Source of the DNA: Cohaesibacteraceae bacterium
GTDB lineage: Bacteria; Pseudomonadota; Alphaproteobacteria; Rhizobiales; Cohaesibacteraceae
DNA: 6,594 nt
Assembly (NCBI GenBank): GCA_016764535.1
Contig: JAESRR010000196.1
Coordinates: 1 to 6,594, forward strand
Reading direction: 5' to 3'
The notes under the pieces were generated by a model that ran no database searches, was not told the origin of the DNA, and saw nothing but the letters and a program-made list of their open reading frames with translations. Of the stretch, positions 1 through 6,036 are shown piece by piece; position 1 is the stretch's first letter, and every line of letters begins with the position of its first letter. The position numbers and the translations under genes were made by a program.

Positions 1-654
1 CCGGGCGGACCATGGCTGCCGTTTCAGTGAAGTAGCCGATTCAGGATTGAGGCGAACATAGATAGCGACGGTAATCATGTAGCCGATAGCTGCCAATATT
101 CCTGGAATCAAGGCTGCAGCAAACATCTTGACGATGTTCTGTTCTGCAAGAATTGCGTATATCACCAACACAACTGATGGCGGAATAAGGATTCCCAAAG
201 TACCACCCGCAGCAAGACAACCGGTTGCGAGGGAATTTGAATATCCGGCACGGCGCATTTCCGGTAAAGCGACATTGGCCATGGTGGCCGCCGTTGCCAA
301 AGAGGAACCACAAATTGCCCCAAACCCTGCGCAGGCACCAATTGCAGCCATGGCGATGCCACCCTTGCGATGTCCAAGGAAACTTTCAGCCGCTTTAAAC
401 AGGGCTTTTGACATTCCGCCACGCGTCGCAAATTGCCCCATTAGCAGGAACAGTGGTACAATTGTTAGTGAGTAGCTTGAAAAAGTATCAAACGGAATGA
501 CTTTCATTTGCCCAAGAACGACACGATAGCTGTCTGTAACGATCCAGGTACCCGTCAAACCACACAAAAGCATGGCGAGACCAATCGGAATCCTGATGAA
601 AATCATCCCGATTAGAACAAAAAACGACAGAATAGCGAGTTCGATATCACTCAT
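1..654 (-). CDS. dctM: TRAP transporter large permease subunit, DctM family (partial, C-terminus beyond left edge)
   Basis: This is the N-terminal half (218 residues, frame open to the window edge) of the large membrane subunit of a TRAP transporter, the sodium-coupled channel that takes solute from the periplasmic binding protein across the inner membrane. DctM proteins are usually about 425-435 residues. Family hallmarks are visible: the IPIGLAM stretch in the first membrane segment (residues about 23-29), a long hydrophobic region containing the GFGAICGSSLATAATM segment (110-125), then ALPEMRRAGY and AAGGTLGILIPPS (148-160), which is close to the family consensus. The ATG overlaps the stop of dctQ (ATGA), and GGGGAGGG about six bases upstream, inside the end of dctQ, is a strong ribosome binding site, so the start is secure and translational coupling is likely. 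I see no frameshift or internal stop. The substrate cannot be told from this subunit. Confidence 0.95.
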   Translation of the reverse strand, partial: MSDIELAILSFFVLIGMIFIRIPIGLAMLLCGLTGTWIVTDSYRVVLGQMKVIPFDTFSSYSLTIVPLFLLMGQFATRGGMSKALFKAAESFLGHRKGGIAMAAIGACAGFGAICGSSLATAATMANVALPEMRRAGYSNSLATGCLAAGGTLGILIPPSVVLVIYAILAEQNIVKMFAAALIPGILAAIGYMITVAIYVRLNPESATSLKRQPWSAR

Positions 655-1217
655 CTTGTGCCCTCCCCGTCACCACAGACTTCATTGACACTGCGCCACA
701 CGGTATACGCGGAGACGACAACGAACCAAACCGCACCAATAAGCGACGCTGCATAGCCCCACCAGACCGGGAATTGAAGAATTTGTGTTGTTTCATTGTA
801 TCGAAATTTACCACCGGCACCCTTGTACAATTGCCATGCGATCAACGCAGCAACCGCTGTCAATAAGATATTGGAAATCAAACTCAGCATCGCAATACTT
901 CTTGGAGACATCCACGAGACAGCAATATCAACACTGACATGCTCGCGTTTTAGCTGTGCCCAGGGTAAAAATATAAAGACAGCAAAGGCACAACCGGCTT
1001 CAACAATTTCGAAATCGCCCGGGACCGGACCGGCACCAGGAATAATTCCGATAAATCCACGACCGGTAACACTTATTGTTGTTAGCAACATGAGAAACAC
1101 CAGGACAAGGCCACCGGCAAGAGCGATATACTCCGATATTTGAGTTACAATGCAGCCAACCCTGTATTCTGTGCGGGGAGCCAGCCCTCTTCCCCCACCG
1201 TTATCCAATGTGTCCAT
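651..1217 (-). CDS. dctQ: TRAP transporter small permease subunit, DctQ family
   Basis: Small membrane subunit of the TRAP transporter, which pairs with DctM in the inner membrane. With the chosen ATG the protein has 188 residues, normal for DctQ, with four hydrophobic segments at about 28-50, 70-88, 105-128 and 150-173. The family motif is present as FLPWAQLKREHVSVDI (83-98), and FPVWWGYAASLIGAVW (149-164) is the usual start of the last helix. The frame stays open upstream to a TTG at 1286, which would add 23 residues (211 in all), but that codon has no ribosome binding site and the extension is not membrane-like. The ATG at 1217 has a modest GGGACGGA about 9 bases upstream, so I prefer it. 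A gap of about 130 bases separates it from the monooxygenase stop, while its own stop overlaps dctM by four bases. The start is the least certain part of this call. Confidence 0.9.
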   Translation of the reverse strand: MDTLDNGGGRGLAPRTEYRVGCIVTQISEYIALAGGLVLVFLMLLTTISVTGRGFIGIIPGAGPVPGDFEIVEAGCAFAVFIFLPWAQLKREHVSVDIAVSWMSPRSIAMLSLISNILLTAVAALIAWQLYKGAGGKFRYNETTQILQFPVWWGYAASLIGAVWFVVVSAYTVWRSVNEVCGDGEGTR

Positions 1218-1250
1218 GTCGTGGTGTCCGTCCCATATTCGTATCTTTGC

Positions 1251-1273
1251 GTATTGCGCGCATTTGCCAATAC
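1251..1273 (-). repeat. Possible hairpin between monooxygenase gene and dctQ
   Basis: Read on the minus strand, GTATTG and CAATAC form a 6-base stem around an 11-base interior, and the inner GC/GC can add two pairs with a one-base bulge. It lies in the 127-base gap in front of dctQ. No U-run follows, so it is not a classic terminator. It could alter mRNA stability or the ratio of binding protein to membrane subunits, or be chance. Confidence 0.25.
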
Positions 1274-1347
1274 ACCAGTAATTCAAAACTCAGTACGAAA
1301 CCAAATTTATCTGTCTAGAAATGTAAAGGATTAGTATTATCAATTCA

Positions 1348-2607
1348 TCATCCCGAAACAATCGACGCTCTCTCATTCAGGACATCTTGCTCAAAACCAG
1401 CCATCTTTTTGTACTTCATAGCTGTGTCGTTTAACTCCTGCATGGACAGGACGTCTTCAATCCTGTCAAAACCATCGGAAGCTTTTTCCTCAACAGCCTG
1501 CATAACCTGTTCGGGGCCATTTTGTCGATTGAGTTCAACAATCCGCGCTGTTATTGGTCGACGTTCATCTTCGTAAGACAGCAATGCAGCCTGACAAATG
1601 CCTTTGGCAACCAACTCTCTGGTCAGGACACGCGCATCTATAATTCCCTGTGTCGCGCCATTGGAACCTATCGGATACATGGCATGTGCCGCATCTCCGA
1701 TCAGGGTTGCCCTGCCGTGTGTCCACCTGGGTAAAGGATCGCGATCTACCATCGGGAATTCATAAATCTGGCTGGCAGTTCGAATTATCTCCGGCACATT
1801 CAGCCAACCAAAATCCCAGTCTTCAAAACGCGGTAGAAAATCATCAAGAACGCCTTTTCGGTTCCAGTCTTCCGGTGCCCAGGCTTCGTTTGGGTCAACC
1901 TTCAACTCTGCGATCCAGTTAATGACTGAATTCCCACGACCTCTTGCTTCAGATGAAATGGGGTAGCAAACAAATTTCTGATGTTCATGGCCAGCCATAA
2001 TCATGGTTTGACCGTCCAGAAAAGGCTCGCCCCGGGTAACGCCGCGCCACAAAATTGCACCATTCCAGATTGGTGCACCTTCCTGCGGATAAAACTTTTT
2101 ACGCATGGTGGAATGTATGCCATCGGCACCCACAAGAATATCACCCGTGACAGTTTCGATATTTTTACCAGAACCACGATCTGTAAATGTCGCAGCTACC
2201 TCGTTTTCACGAACTTCAAATTCGGACAGGCAACATCCTGACCTCACGGCATTCGGTCCGAGGCGATCTCTGACGGCATCCAACAGAATCATCTGTAGAT
2301 CACCGCGGAAAATTGAAAACTGCGGCCAGTTATATCCGGCATCCAAACCTCTTGGTTCTGTCCAGATTTTTTGGCCACGTTTGGAATAATATCCCAGTTC
2401 ACGTGTGGATATGGCAGTTGCAGCCAGCTGGTCAAGAAGACCGAGTTCTGTAAGTTCTCTCACTGCATGGGGCAATACATTGATGCCCACCCCAAGTGGT
2501 TTAAGTTCTCTGGATTGCTCAAATACCTGACAAGAAATGCCAACTTCATGCAAACTCAGAGCCAATGTGAGACCTACAATACCACCGCCGGCAATTATAA
2601 CCGCCAT
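1348..2607 (-). CDS. FAD-dependent monooxygenase, PhzS-like / aromatic hydroxylase family
   Basis: A complete 419-residue single-component flavoprotein of the p-hydroxybenzoate-hydroxylase superfamily. Such enzymes use NAD(P)H and O2 to hydroxylate aromatic or heteroaromatic rings in the cytoplasm. The sequence shows the N-terminal FAD fold with GGGIVG at 7-12 and the ribose-binding acid E30, then GVGIN (39-43), the family Arg in SIFRGDLQM (98-106), the DG motif GDILVGADGIHS (155-166), and the second FAD motif ATLIGDAAHAMYPIGSNG (300-317). Compared from memory, it matches Pseudomonas PhzS in many places (WTEPRGLDAG, PQFSIFRGDLQMILL, FPMVDRDPLPRW), though PhzS acts on a phenazine and no phenazine genes are here. 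The frame extends to a GTG at 2622, but GGAG nine bases before the ATG at 2607 supports the shorter protein. Two TGA stops follow in tandem. It lies 23 bases after dctP and ahead of dctQ, so it is probably co-transcribed and acts on the imported acid or a product. The exact substrate is unknown. Confidence 0.92.
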   Translation of the reverse strand: MAVIIAGGGIVGLTLALSLHEVGISCQVFEQSRELKPLGVGINVLPHAVRELTELGLLDQLAATAISTRELGYYSKRGQKIWTEPRGLDAGYNWPQFSIFRGDLQMILLDAVRDRLGPNAVRSGCCLSEFEVRENEVAATFTDRGSGKNIETVTGDILVGADGIHSTMRKKFYPQEGAPIWNGAILWRGVTRGEPFLDGQTMIMAGHEHQKFVCYPISSEARGRGNSVINWIAELKVDPNEAWAPEDWNRKGVLDDFLPRFEDWDFGWLNVPEIIRTASQIYEFPMVDRDPLPRWTHGRATLIGDAAHAMYPIGSNGATQGIIDARVLTRELVAKGICQAALLSYEDERRPITARIVELNRQNGPEQVMQAVEEKASDGFDRIEDVLSMQELNDTAMKYKKMAGFEQDVLNERASIVSG

Positions 2608-2615
2608 ATCCCTAT

Positions 2616-2621
2616 TCTCCA
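2616..2621 (-). promoter_or_regulatory. Ribosome binding site deciding the monooxygenase start
   Basis: On the minus strand GTGGAG is followed by nine bases and then the ATG at 2607. The same bases would be the first two codons if translation began at the in-frame GTG at 2622, and that GTG has no purine-rich site of its own at a proper distance. This favours the 419-residue product. Confidence 0.5.
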
Positions 2622-2630
2622 CTGCGAGAT

Positions 2631-3662
2631 TTATTTGGCGTATTTGGCCACTAGATCACGCGCGGTTTGTACAAGTGCAGCACCATCATGGCCCTTACCA
2701 TCCATCTCAGTGATCCAGTTTGCGATCACGGGCTGGGAAGCTTCTTTCCATCGTGCGGTTTCTGCATCATCCAGCTGTATGATCGCATTGCCACGATCTT
2801 CCGCAACCTTGCGCGCAGGTGCATCAGCCAGATCCATGGCACGACCAGCATCGGCACCGATTTCGATACCGGAATTTGCATCAACAATTTTCTTCAGATC
2901 ATCTGGAAGAGAATCATACTTTTCCTTGTTCATCGCAAACACAAATGCCGCAGTATAAAGCGCACGATCACCGGAGAAATAAGTGTGAGTATCAACCAGT
3001 TCGGCAACTTTCAACGCACGGGTAATTTCCCATGGAATCACAGTTCCATCAACAACACCTTTAGAAAGTGCTTCTGGAATTGCTGGTACTGGCATGCCAA
3101 CAGGTGTAGCCCCCAGCGTCGACAGCAGCTGATTAATGACACGTGTAGGTCCACGAAGTTTCTTGTTTTTCATGTCCTCAAGTTTACGAACACCTTCACC
3201 TTTAACATGAAGCATTCCAGGGCCATGCACATGCATTGCGATCATGTGTGCGTTGGGAAACTCATCACGAAGATTGCCATCGTAGTAGTCCCAAAGCGCG
3301 CGCGAAGTATTTTCGCCATTTGTAGGCATGAACGGTAGTTCAAAAACTTCTGTTTTAGGAAAACGACCAGGAGTATAACCAGGCAGTGTCCAAACAATAT
3401 CAGCAACGCCATCGAGCATTTGATCATACAATGCAGGCGGCTTGCCACCCAGCTGCATGGCCGGGAAAATTTTGACTTCGATACGTCCACCGGAATCTTT
3501 TTCCAGTTTACGTGCCCAGGGTTCAATGAAATGTTTTGGAATTGTTGCCTGTGGCGGCAGAAAATGATGCACTTTCAGTGTCACTTCAGCAGACAGCGCC
3601 GAAGTAGCGGTAAGTGCAAGTGCAGCAACACCCACAGCAAGAGATAATACAGATTTCAACAT
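2631..3662 (-). CDS. dctP: TRAP transporter periplasmic substrate-binding protein, DctP family
   Basis: Periplasmic solute receptor of the TRAP system, 343 residues, the usual length. Residues 1-25 form a Sec signal peptide: a Lys at position 3, a hydrophobic core, and an ALSA|E cleavage site after A25. The mature protein opens with VTLKVHHFLPP and continues with typical DctP elements: GGRIEVKIFPAMQLGG (58-73), a DGVADIVW segment (84-91), and KLRGPTR (168-174). R170 in that stretch probably corresponds to the conserved Arg that binds the substrate carboxylate in this family; this is a family-based inference. PEALSKGVVDGTVIPWE (196-212) is the usual hinge region. It is the first gene of the operon, with a strong GGAGG site before its ATG and the monooxygenase 23 bases downstream. 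The protein very likely binds an organic acid; an aromatic acid is suggested only by the neighbouring monooxygenase. Confidence 0.95.
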   Translation of the reverse strand: MLKSVLSLAVGVAALALTATSALSAEVTLKVHHFLPPQATIPKHFIEPWARKLEKDSGGRIEVKIFPAMQLGGKPPALYDQMLDGVADIVWTLPGYTPGRFPKTEVFELPFMPTNGENTSRALWDYYDGNLRDEFPNAHMIAMHVHGPGMLHVKGEGVRKLEDMKNKKLRGPTRVINQLLSTLGATPVGMPVPAIPEALSKGVVDGTVIPWEITRALKVAELVDTHTYFSGDRALYTAAFVFAMNKEKYDSLPDDLKKIVDANSGIEIGADAGRAMDLADAPARKVAEDRGNAIIQLDDAETARWKEASQPVIANWITEMDGKGHDGAALVQTARDLVAKYAK

Positions 3663-3668
3663 ATTTTT

Positions 3669-3673
3669 CCTCC
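3669..3673 (-). promoter_or_regulatory. Strong ribosome binding site of dctP
   Basis: On the minus strand GGAGG lies six bases before the ATG at 3662, inside a longer TGGAGGAA match to the 16S rRNA tail. It fixes the dctP start and suggests high translation, as expected for a periplasmic binding protein needed in excess. Confidence 0.8.
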
Positions 3674-3743
3674 AGGATTAAATTTTGGACGGTTCCACCC
3701 TGGAGCAAGCTTAACCAAACAGCTCCATGATGACACCCCCAAA

Positions 3744-3770
3744 TGGCAACATAATTAAGTCCCGTTGCCA
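3744..3770. promoter_or_regulatory. Perfect inverted repeat upstream of dctP (candidate operator)
   Basis: TGGCAAC and GTTGCCA form perfect 7-base arms around a 13-base AT-rich spacer, with the arm centres 20 bases (about two helical turns) apart. The site begins 81 bases upstream of the dctP start codon. Such geometry suits a dimeric regulator binding one face of DNA; as RNA it could also fold into a hairpin in the leader. No regulator gene is in the window, so the family cannot be named. Confidence 0.45.
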
Positions 3771-3791
3771 GTCAGTTGTCATTCAAGTCTG

Positions 3792-3813
3792 ATCCTGTGA
3801 CATAAGACAGGAT
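3792..3813. promoter_or_regulatory. Second perfect inverted repeat upstream of dctP (candidate operator)
   Basis: ATCCTGT and ACAGGAT form perfect 7-base arms around an 8-base spacer. Outside them, TTCAA and TTGAA add a further imperfect symmetry. It lies 21 bases farther from dctP than the other palindrome and has different arm sequences, so the two are either sites for different proteins or a mixture of operator and RNA stem. No U-run follows on either strand, so it is not an intrinsic terminator. Confidence 0.45.
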
Positions 3814-3863
3814 TTGAAAATATCTATTTGCCCGAATTGATGGACCAATTTCCGTTGGGCCAA

Positions 3864-3892
3864 ACTATGTCCGCAATTAGTCACATTTGCAA
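3864..3892 (-). promoter_or_regulatory. Weak sigma-70-like promoter candidate for the dctP operon
   Basis: On the minus strand TTGCAA, a spacer of exactly 17 bases, and CATAGT give four of six matches in each box. Transcription from here would leave a leader of about 195 bases holding both palindromes. A 7-base inverted pair (TTCCGTT at 3850-3856 and AACGGAA at 3896-3902) brackets it. Alphaproteobacterial promoters are often poorly matched, so another site nearer dctP is equally possible. Confidence 0.25.
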
Positions 3893-3993
3893 CTAAACGG
3901 AAGTAGTTTTTAATGTGGAGAGAATATTTTGGAACACCTGACTATCATGAGGCGAAAATAGGCTTTAATCACGCAATTCTGCTATTATAAATT

Positions 3994-4011
3994 GGTGGTT
4001 TCTACACCACC
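3994..4011. repeat. GC-rich hairpin GGTGGT-6-ACCACC
   Basis: A perfect 6-base stem with a 6-base loop, 23 bases past the end of the doubtful minus-strand reading frame at 4035-4256. It is not followed by a U-run on the minus strand (AATTTATAATAG follows), so it is at best a weak or Rho-assisted terminator. A TATAAT lies directly after it on the minus strand, without a recognisable -35 box. Confidence 0.3.
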
Positions 4012-4034
4012 GCATGCTTCAACCAGCACTATTT

Positions 4035-4256
4035 TCACAGCAATGACTTCCAGAATTGCTCCGTTCGCATAATACCGGTTGAAAGCAGGCGATAAGATGC
4101 AGCTGCTTCCATCGCCTCACAATCTGACTTTCTATTCCGAAAGGTAAAAATTTGTAATTCATCGTCGCAAACCAGGAGCATAACCTCGCGATTGCCATTG
4201 AATGAAGACAGAAACAAAATGGATGTGTTGTCAGCAAATACTTTGAGTTCTGAAAT
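4035..4256 (-). pseudogene. Doubtful short reading frame: small unrecognised gene or decayed remnant
   Basis: On the minus strand this frame is open for 73 residues between TGA at 4257-4259 and TGA at 4035-4037. I recognise no family. Its translation looks protein-like rather than random, for example LLVCDDELQIFTF and EAMEAAASYRLL, ending TEQFWKSLL, whereas the other minus-strand frame here is rich in Cys and His and looks like a shadow. Starts are poor: a TTG at 4217 (60 residues) lacks a ribosome binding site, and the ATG at 4181 (48 residues) has GAGG only two bases ahead. The same frame continues upstream with short open pieces broken by two TGA codons (4257-4259 and 4281-4283), which is what a decayed gene would look like. 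It stands alone between two operons. It could also be chance; I make no functional claim. Confidence 0.25.
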
Positions 4257-4377
4257 TCAATCCACTTCCAATAACGCAGTTCAAACCCGCGTACCCATTG
4301 TATCTATCCAAACAGGACCAAATCAAAAACCACTGGTATATCATGCATGATTGTCGACTTCTCAACAAGCCGGAGAA

Positions 4378-4405
4378 GAAAACGGCCAAATAATCAGCCG
4401 TTTTC
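4378..4405 (-). terminator. Intrinsic terminator after the oligopeptide ABC operon, possibly bidirectional
   Basis: GAAAACGGC and GCCGTTTTC form a perfect 9-base stem with a 10-base loop. On the minus strand the stem begins 9 bases after the oppDF stop, and its TTTTC arm runs on into TTCTTC, giving a U-rich tail. On the plus strand the tail is TTTTCATTTTT, so it could also stop plus-strand reads. A second short stem (CTTCTC at 4358-4363 with GAGAAG at 4373-4378) shares one base with it. Confidence 0.75.
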
Positions 4406-4414
4406 ATTTTTCAC

Positions 4415-6022
4415 CTACGCAACATTGGACGCCAAATCATAGGCAGCAGCCATGAGGGCTTTTGTATATTCCTCTTTTGGATTATCAAATATTGCAGTGG
4501 TTGGACCTTCCTCAACCACTTTCCCGGATTTCATCACCATCACATAGTCGGCCATAGCCCGAACGACTGACAGATCGTGGCTAATGAAAATATAGGAAAG
4601 ATTGTGGCTCTCCTGCAGATCACGTAGCAATTGAATGATCTGTTTCTGCACCGAACGATCAAGGGCAGATGTTGGTTCATCCAGCACAACAATACGGGGC
4701 TTGAGAATCATCGCCCGAGCAATTGCAATGCGTTGTCGCTGGCCACCGGAAAATTCGTGCGGATAACGATTTCTCATCACAGGATCCAATTGCACCTCCT
4801 GCAATGCCTGTATCGCTCGCGAATCCCGCTGTCTTGAAGTTAATCCCGGTTCATGAACCAAAAGTCCTTCAGTGATAATCTGGCCGACGGTCATACGTGG
4901 ACTTAAAGACCCAAATGGATCCTGGAAAACCAACTGTAATTCCCGGCGTAACTTTCTGAGTTCTTCAGCAGATTTCTCACGCATATCAGCGCCATCCAGC
5001 CGGATATCACCGTCCGACTTTAACAATCGCAGGATTGCTCTGCCAAGCGTCGATTTACCTGAACCGGATTCACCAACCACACCAATTGTTTGTTTGGAAT
5101 GCAGTTTCAAGCTGACTTCATCAACTGCGCGCAGCTTGACATCCTTTGCACCGAACAGACTACCTTTTATATTAAATACAACTTCAAGGTTTCGACCTTC
5201 CAAAACAACAGGCGCGCCTTCAACGACCGGAGATTTTTCGCCTTCAGGTTCAGCTGCCAGCAACATCTTTGTATATTCATGTTGGGGATTGCTAAATATT
5301 TCTTTTGTTGCACCTTCCTCAACAACCAGCCCTTCACGCATTACGTAAACACGATCAGAAATATGATGAACGATATTCAGGTCATGGGTGATGAAAATTA
5401 TCGCCATTCCCAATCGTTTTTGGAGATCAGCCAATAATTCGAGAATCTGTGCCTGGATGGTTACGTCTAGTGCTGTGGTGGGCTCGTCGGCGATTAAAAC
5501 GTCAGGATTATTTGCAAGAGCCATCGCAATCATAATGCGCTGCCGTTGACCACCCGACATCTCATGCGGATATGATTTGACCCGCCTTTTCACATCAGGA
5601 ATTCCTACAAGCTCCAACAATTCAAGAACCCGCTTTTTCGCTTCCCGGGGCTTCAGTCCCTGATGAACCATGAGCGGTTCTGCAATCTGACGGCCAACAG
5701 AATATAGTGGATCAAGTGATGTCATGGGCTCCTGGAATATCATGGTCATTTTTGATCCACGATAATCGTTCAATTCCCGCTTTGACAATGTTACCAGATT
5801 GGTACCCTGATATTCAACTTTGCCCTCAATGGTGCCGTTTTCTGCAAGAAGTCCCATGGTTGCCATCATGATCTGACTTTTGCCGGAACCAGATTCACCG
5901 ACGACAGCAACTGTCTCTCCCTTGCGAATTTCCATATTGACACCGCGAACTGCGTGCACTTCACCATCCAGCGTGTTAAAACGGACATGGAGATCGGATA
6001 TTTTTAAAATTGTTTCAGACAT
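4415..6022 (-). CDS. Oligopeptide ABC importer, fused double ATP-binding protein (OppD-OppF in one chain, YejF-like)
   Basis: A 535-residue ATPase with two complete nucleotide-binding domains; it powers peptide uptake at the cytoplasmic face of the OppBC channel. Domain 1: Walker A GESGSGKS (42-49), Q-loop Q97, signature MSGGQ (155-159), Walker B DVLIADE (174-180), D-loop ALD, switch His 213. Domain 2: Walker A 317-324, Q367, signature FSGGQ (424-428), Walker B RIVVLDE (443-449), switch His 482. A linker of about 260-275 joins them. All catalytic residues are present in both halves, so both sites should be active. E. coli Opp and Dpp use two separate proteins; fused forms such as YejF and GsiA are common, particularly in alphaproteobacteria. 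The chain contains no cysteine, so the Fe-S cysteines reported near the C-terminus of some DppD/OppD proteins are absent. AAGGAG eight bases before the ATG supports the start. It follows oppC by 14 bases. Peptides are the likely cargo, though related systems carry glutathione or microcin C. Confidence 0.93.
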   Translation of the reverse strand: MSETILKISDLHVRFNTLDGEVHAVRGVNMEIRKGETVAVVGESGSGKSQIMMATMGLLAENGTIEGKVEYQGTNLVTLSKRELNDYRGSKMTMIFQEPMTSLDPLYSVGRQIAEPLMVHQGLKPREAKKRVLELLELVGIPDVKRRVKSYPHEMSGGQRQRIMIAMALANNPDVLIADEPTTALDVTIQAQILELLADLQKRLGMAIIFITHDLNIVHHISDRVYVMREGLVVEEGATKEIFSNPQHEYTKMLLAAEPEGEKSPVVEGAPVVLEGRNLEVVFNIKGSLFGAKDVKLRAVDEVSLKLHSKQTIGVVGESGSGKSTLGRAILRLLKSDGDIRLDGADMREKSAEELRKLRRELQLVFQDPFGSLSPRMTVGQIITEGLLVHEPGLTSRQRDSRAIQALQEVQLDPVMRNRYPHEFSGGQRQRIAIARAMILKPRIVVLDEPTSALDRSVQKQIIQLLRDLQESHNLSYIFISHDLSVVRAMADYVMVMKSGKVVEEGPTTAIFDNPKEEYTKALMAAAYDLASNVA

Positions 6023-6036
6023 TATTGATCTCCTTT

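Larger units (their letters stand above)
3663..4414. other. Intergenic stretch of about 750 bases between the Opp and TRAP operons
   Basis: No confident gene lies here on either strand. From right to left it holds the Opp terminator (4378-4405), the doubtful minus-strand frame (4035-4256), a GC-rich hairpin (3994-4011), a weak promoter candidate (3864-3892), two direct copies of TGGRCCAA (3841-3848 and 3856-3863), two perfect palindromes (3792-3813, 3744-3770) and the dctP ribosome binding site. Its length and content suggest the TRAP operon has its own regulated promoter. Confidence 0.7.

Noticed and set aside
1218..1286. Longer dctQ beginning at a TTG (211 residues)
   Set aside because: No ribosome binding site precedes the TTG, the extra 23 residues are not membrane-like, and the ATG at 1217 gives the normal family length.
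2608..2622. Longer monooxygenase beginning at a GTG (424 residues)
   Set aside because: The GTG has no well-placed ribosome binding site, and its own bases provide the GGAG for the ATG at 2607, which begins right at the FAD-binding strand.
2371..3338. Long plus-strand open frames (195 and 223 residues) opposite the monooxygenase and dctP
   Set aside because: They are antisense to two securely identified genes and have low-quality, Cys-rich translations.
3984..3989. Perfect TATAAT on the minus strand as a promoter
   Set aside because: The bases 17 upstream (CGGTGG) do not resemble a -35 box and there is no extended -10 TG; AT-rich intergenic DNA easily yields such a hexamer.
4019..4237. 72-residue minus-strand frame in the intergenic region
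   Set aside because: Rich in Cys, His and Trp with an unlikely composition; it overlaps the more protein-like frame at 4035-4256 and appears to be a shadow.
4219..4350. Plus-strand 43-codon frame starting MDVLSANTLSS, followed by the terminator hairpin
   Set aside because: Short, with only a weak purine stretch before its ATG, no recognisable homology, and partly antisense to the other doubtful frame. The hairpin is better explained by the Opp operon.
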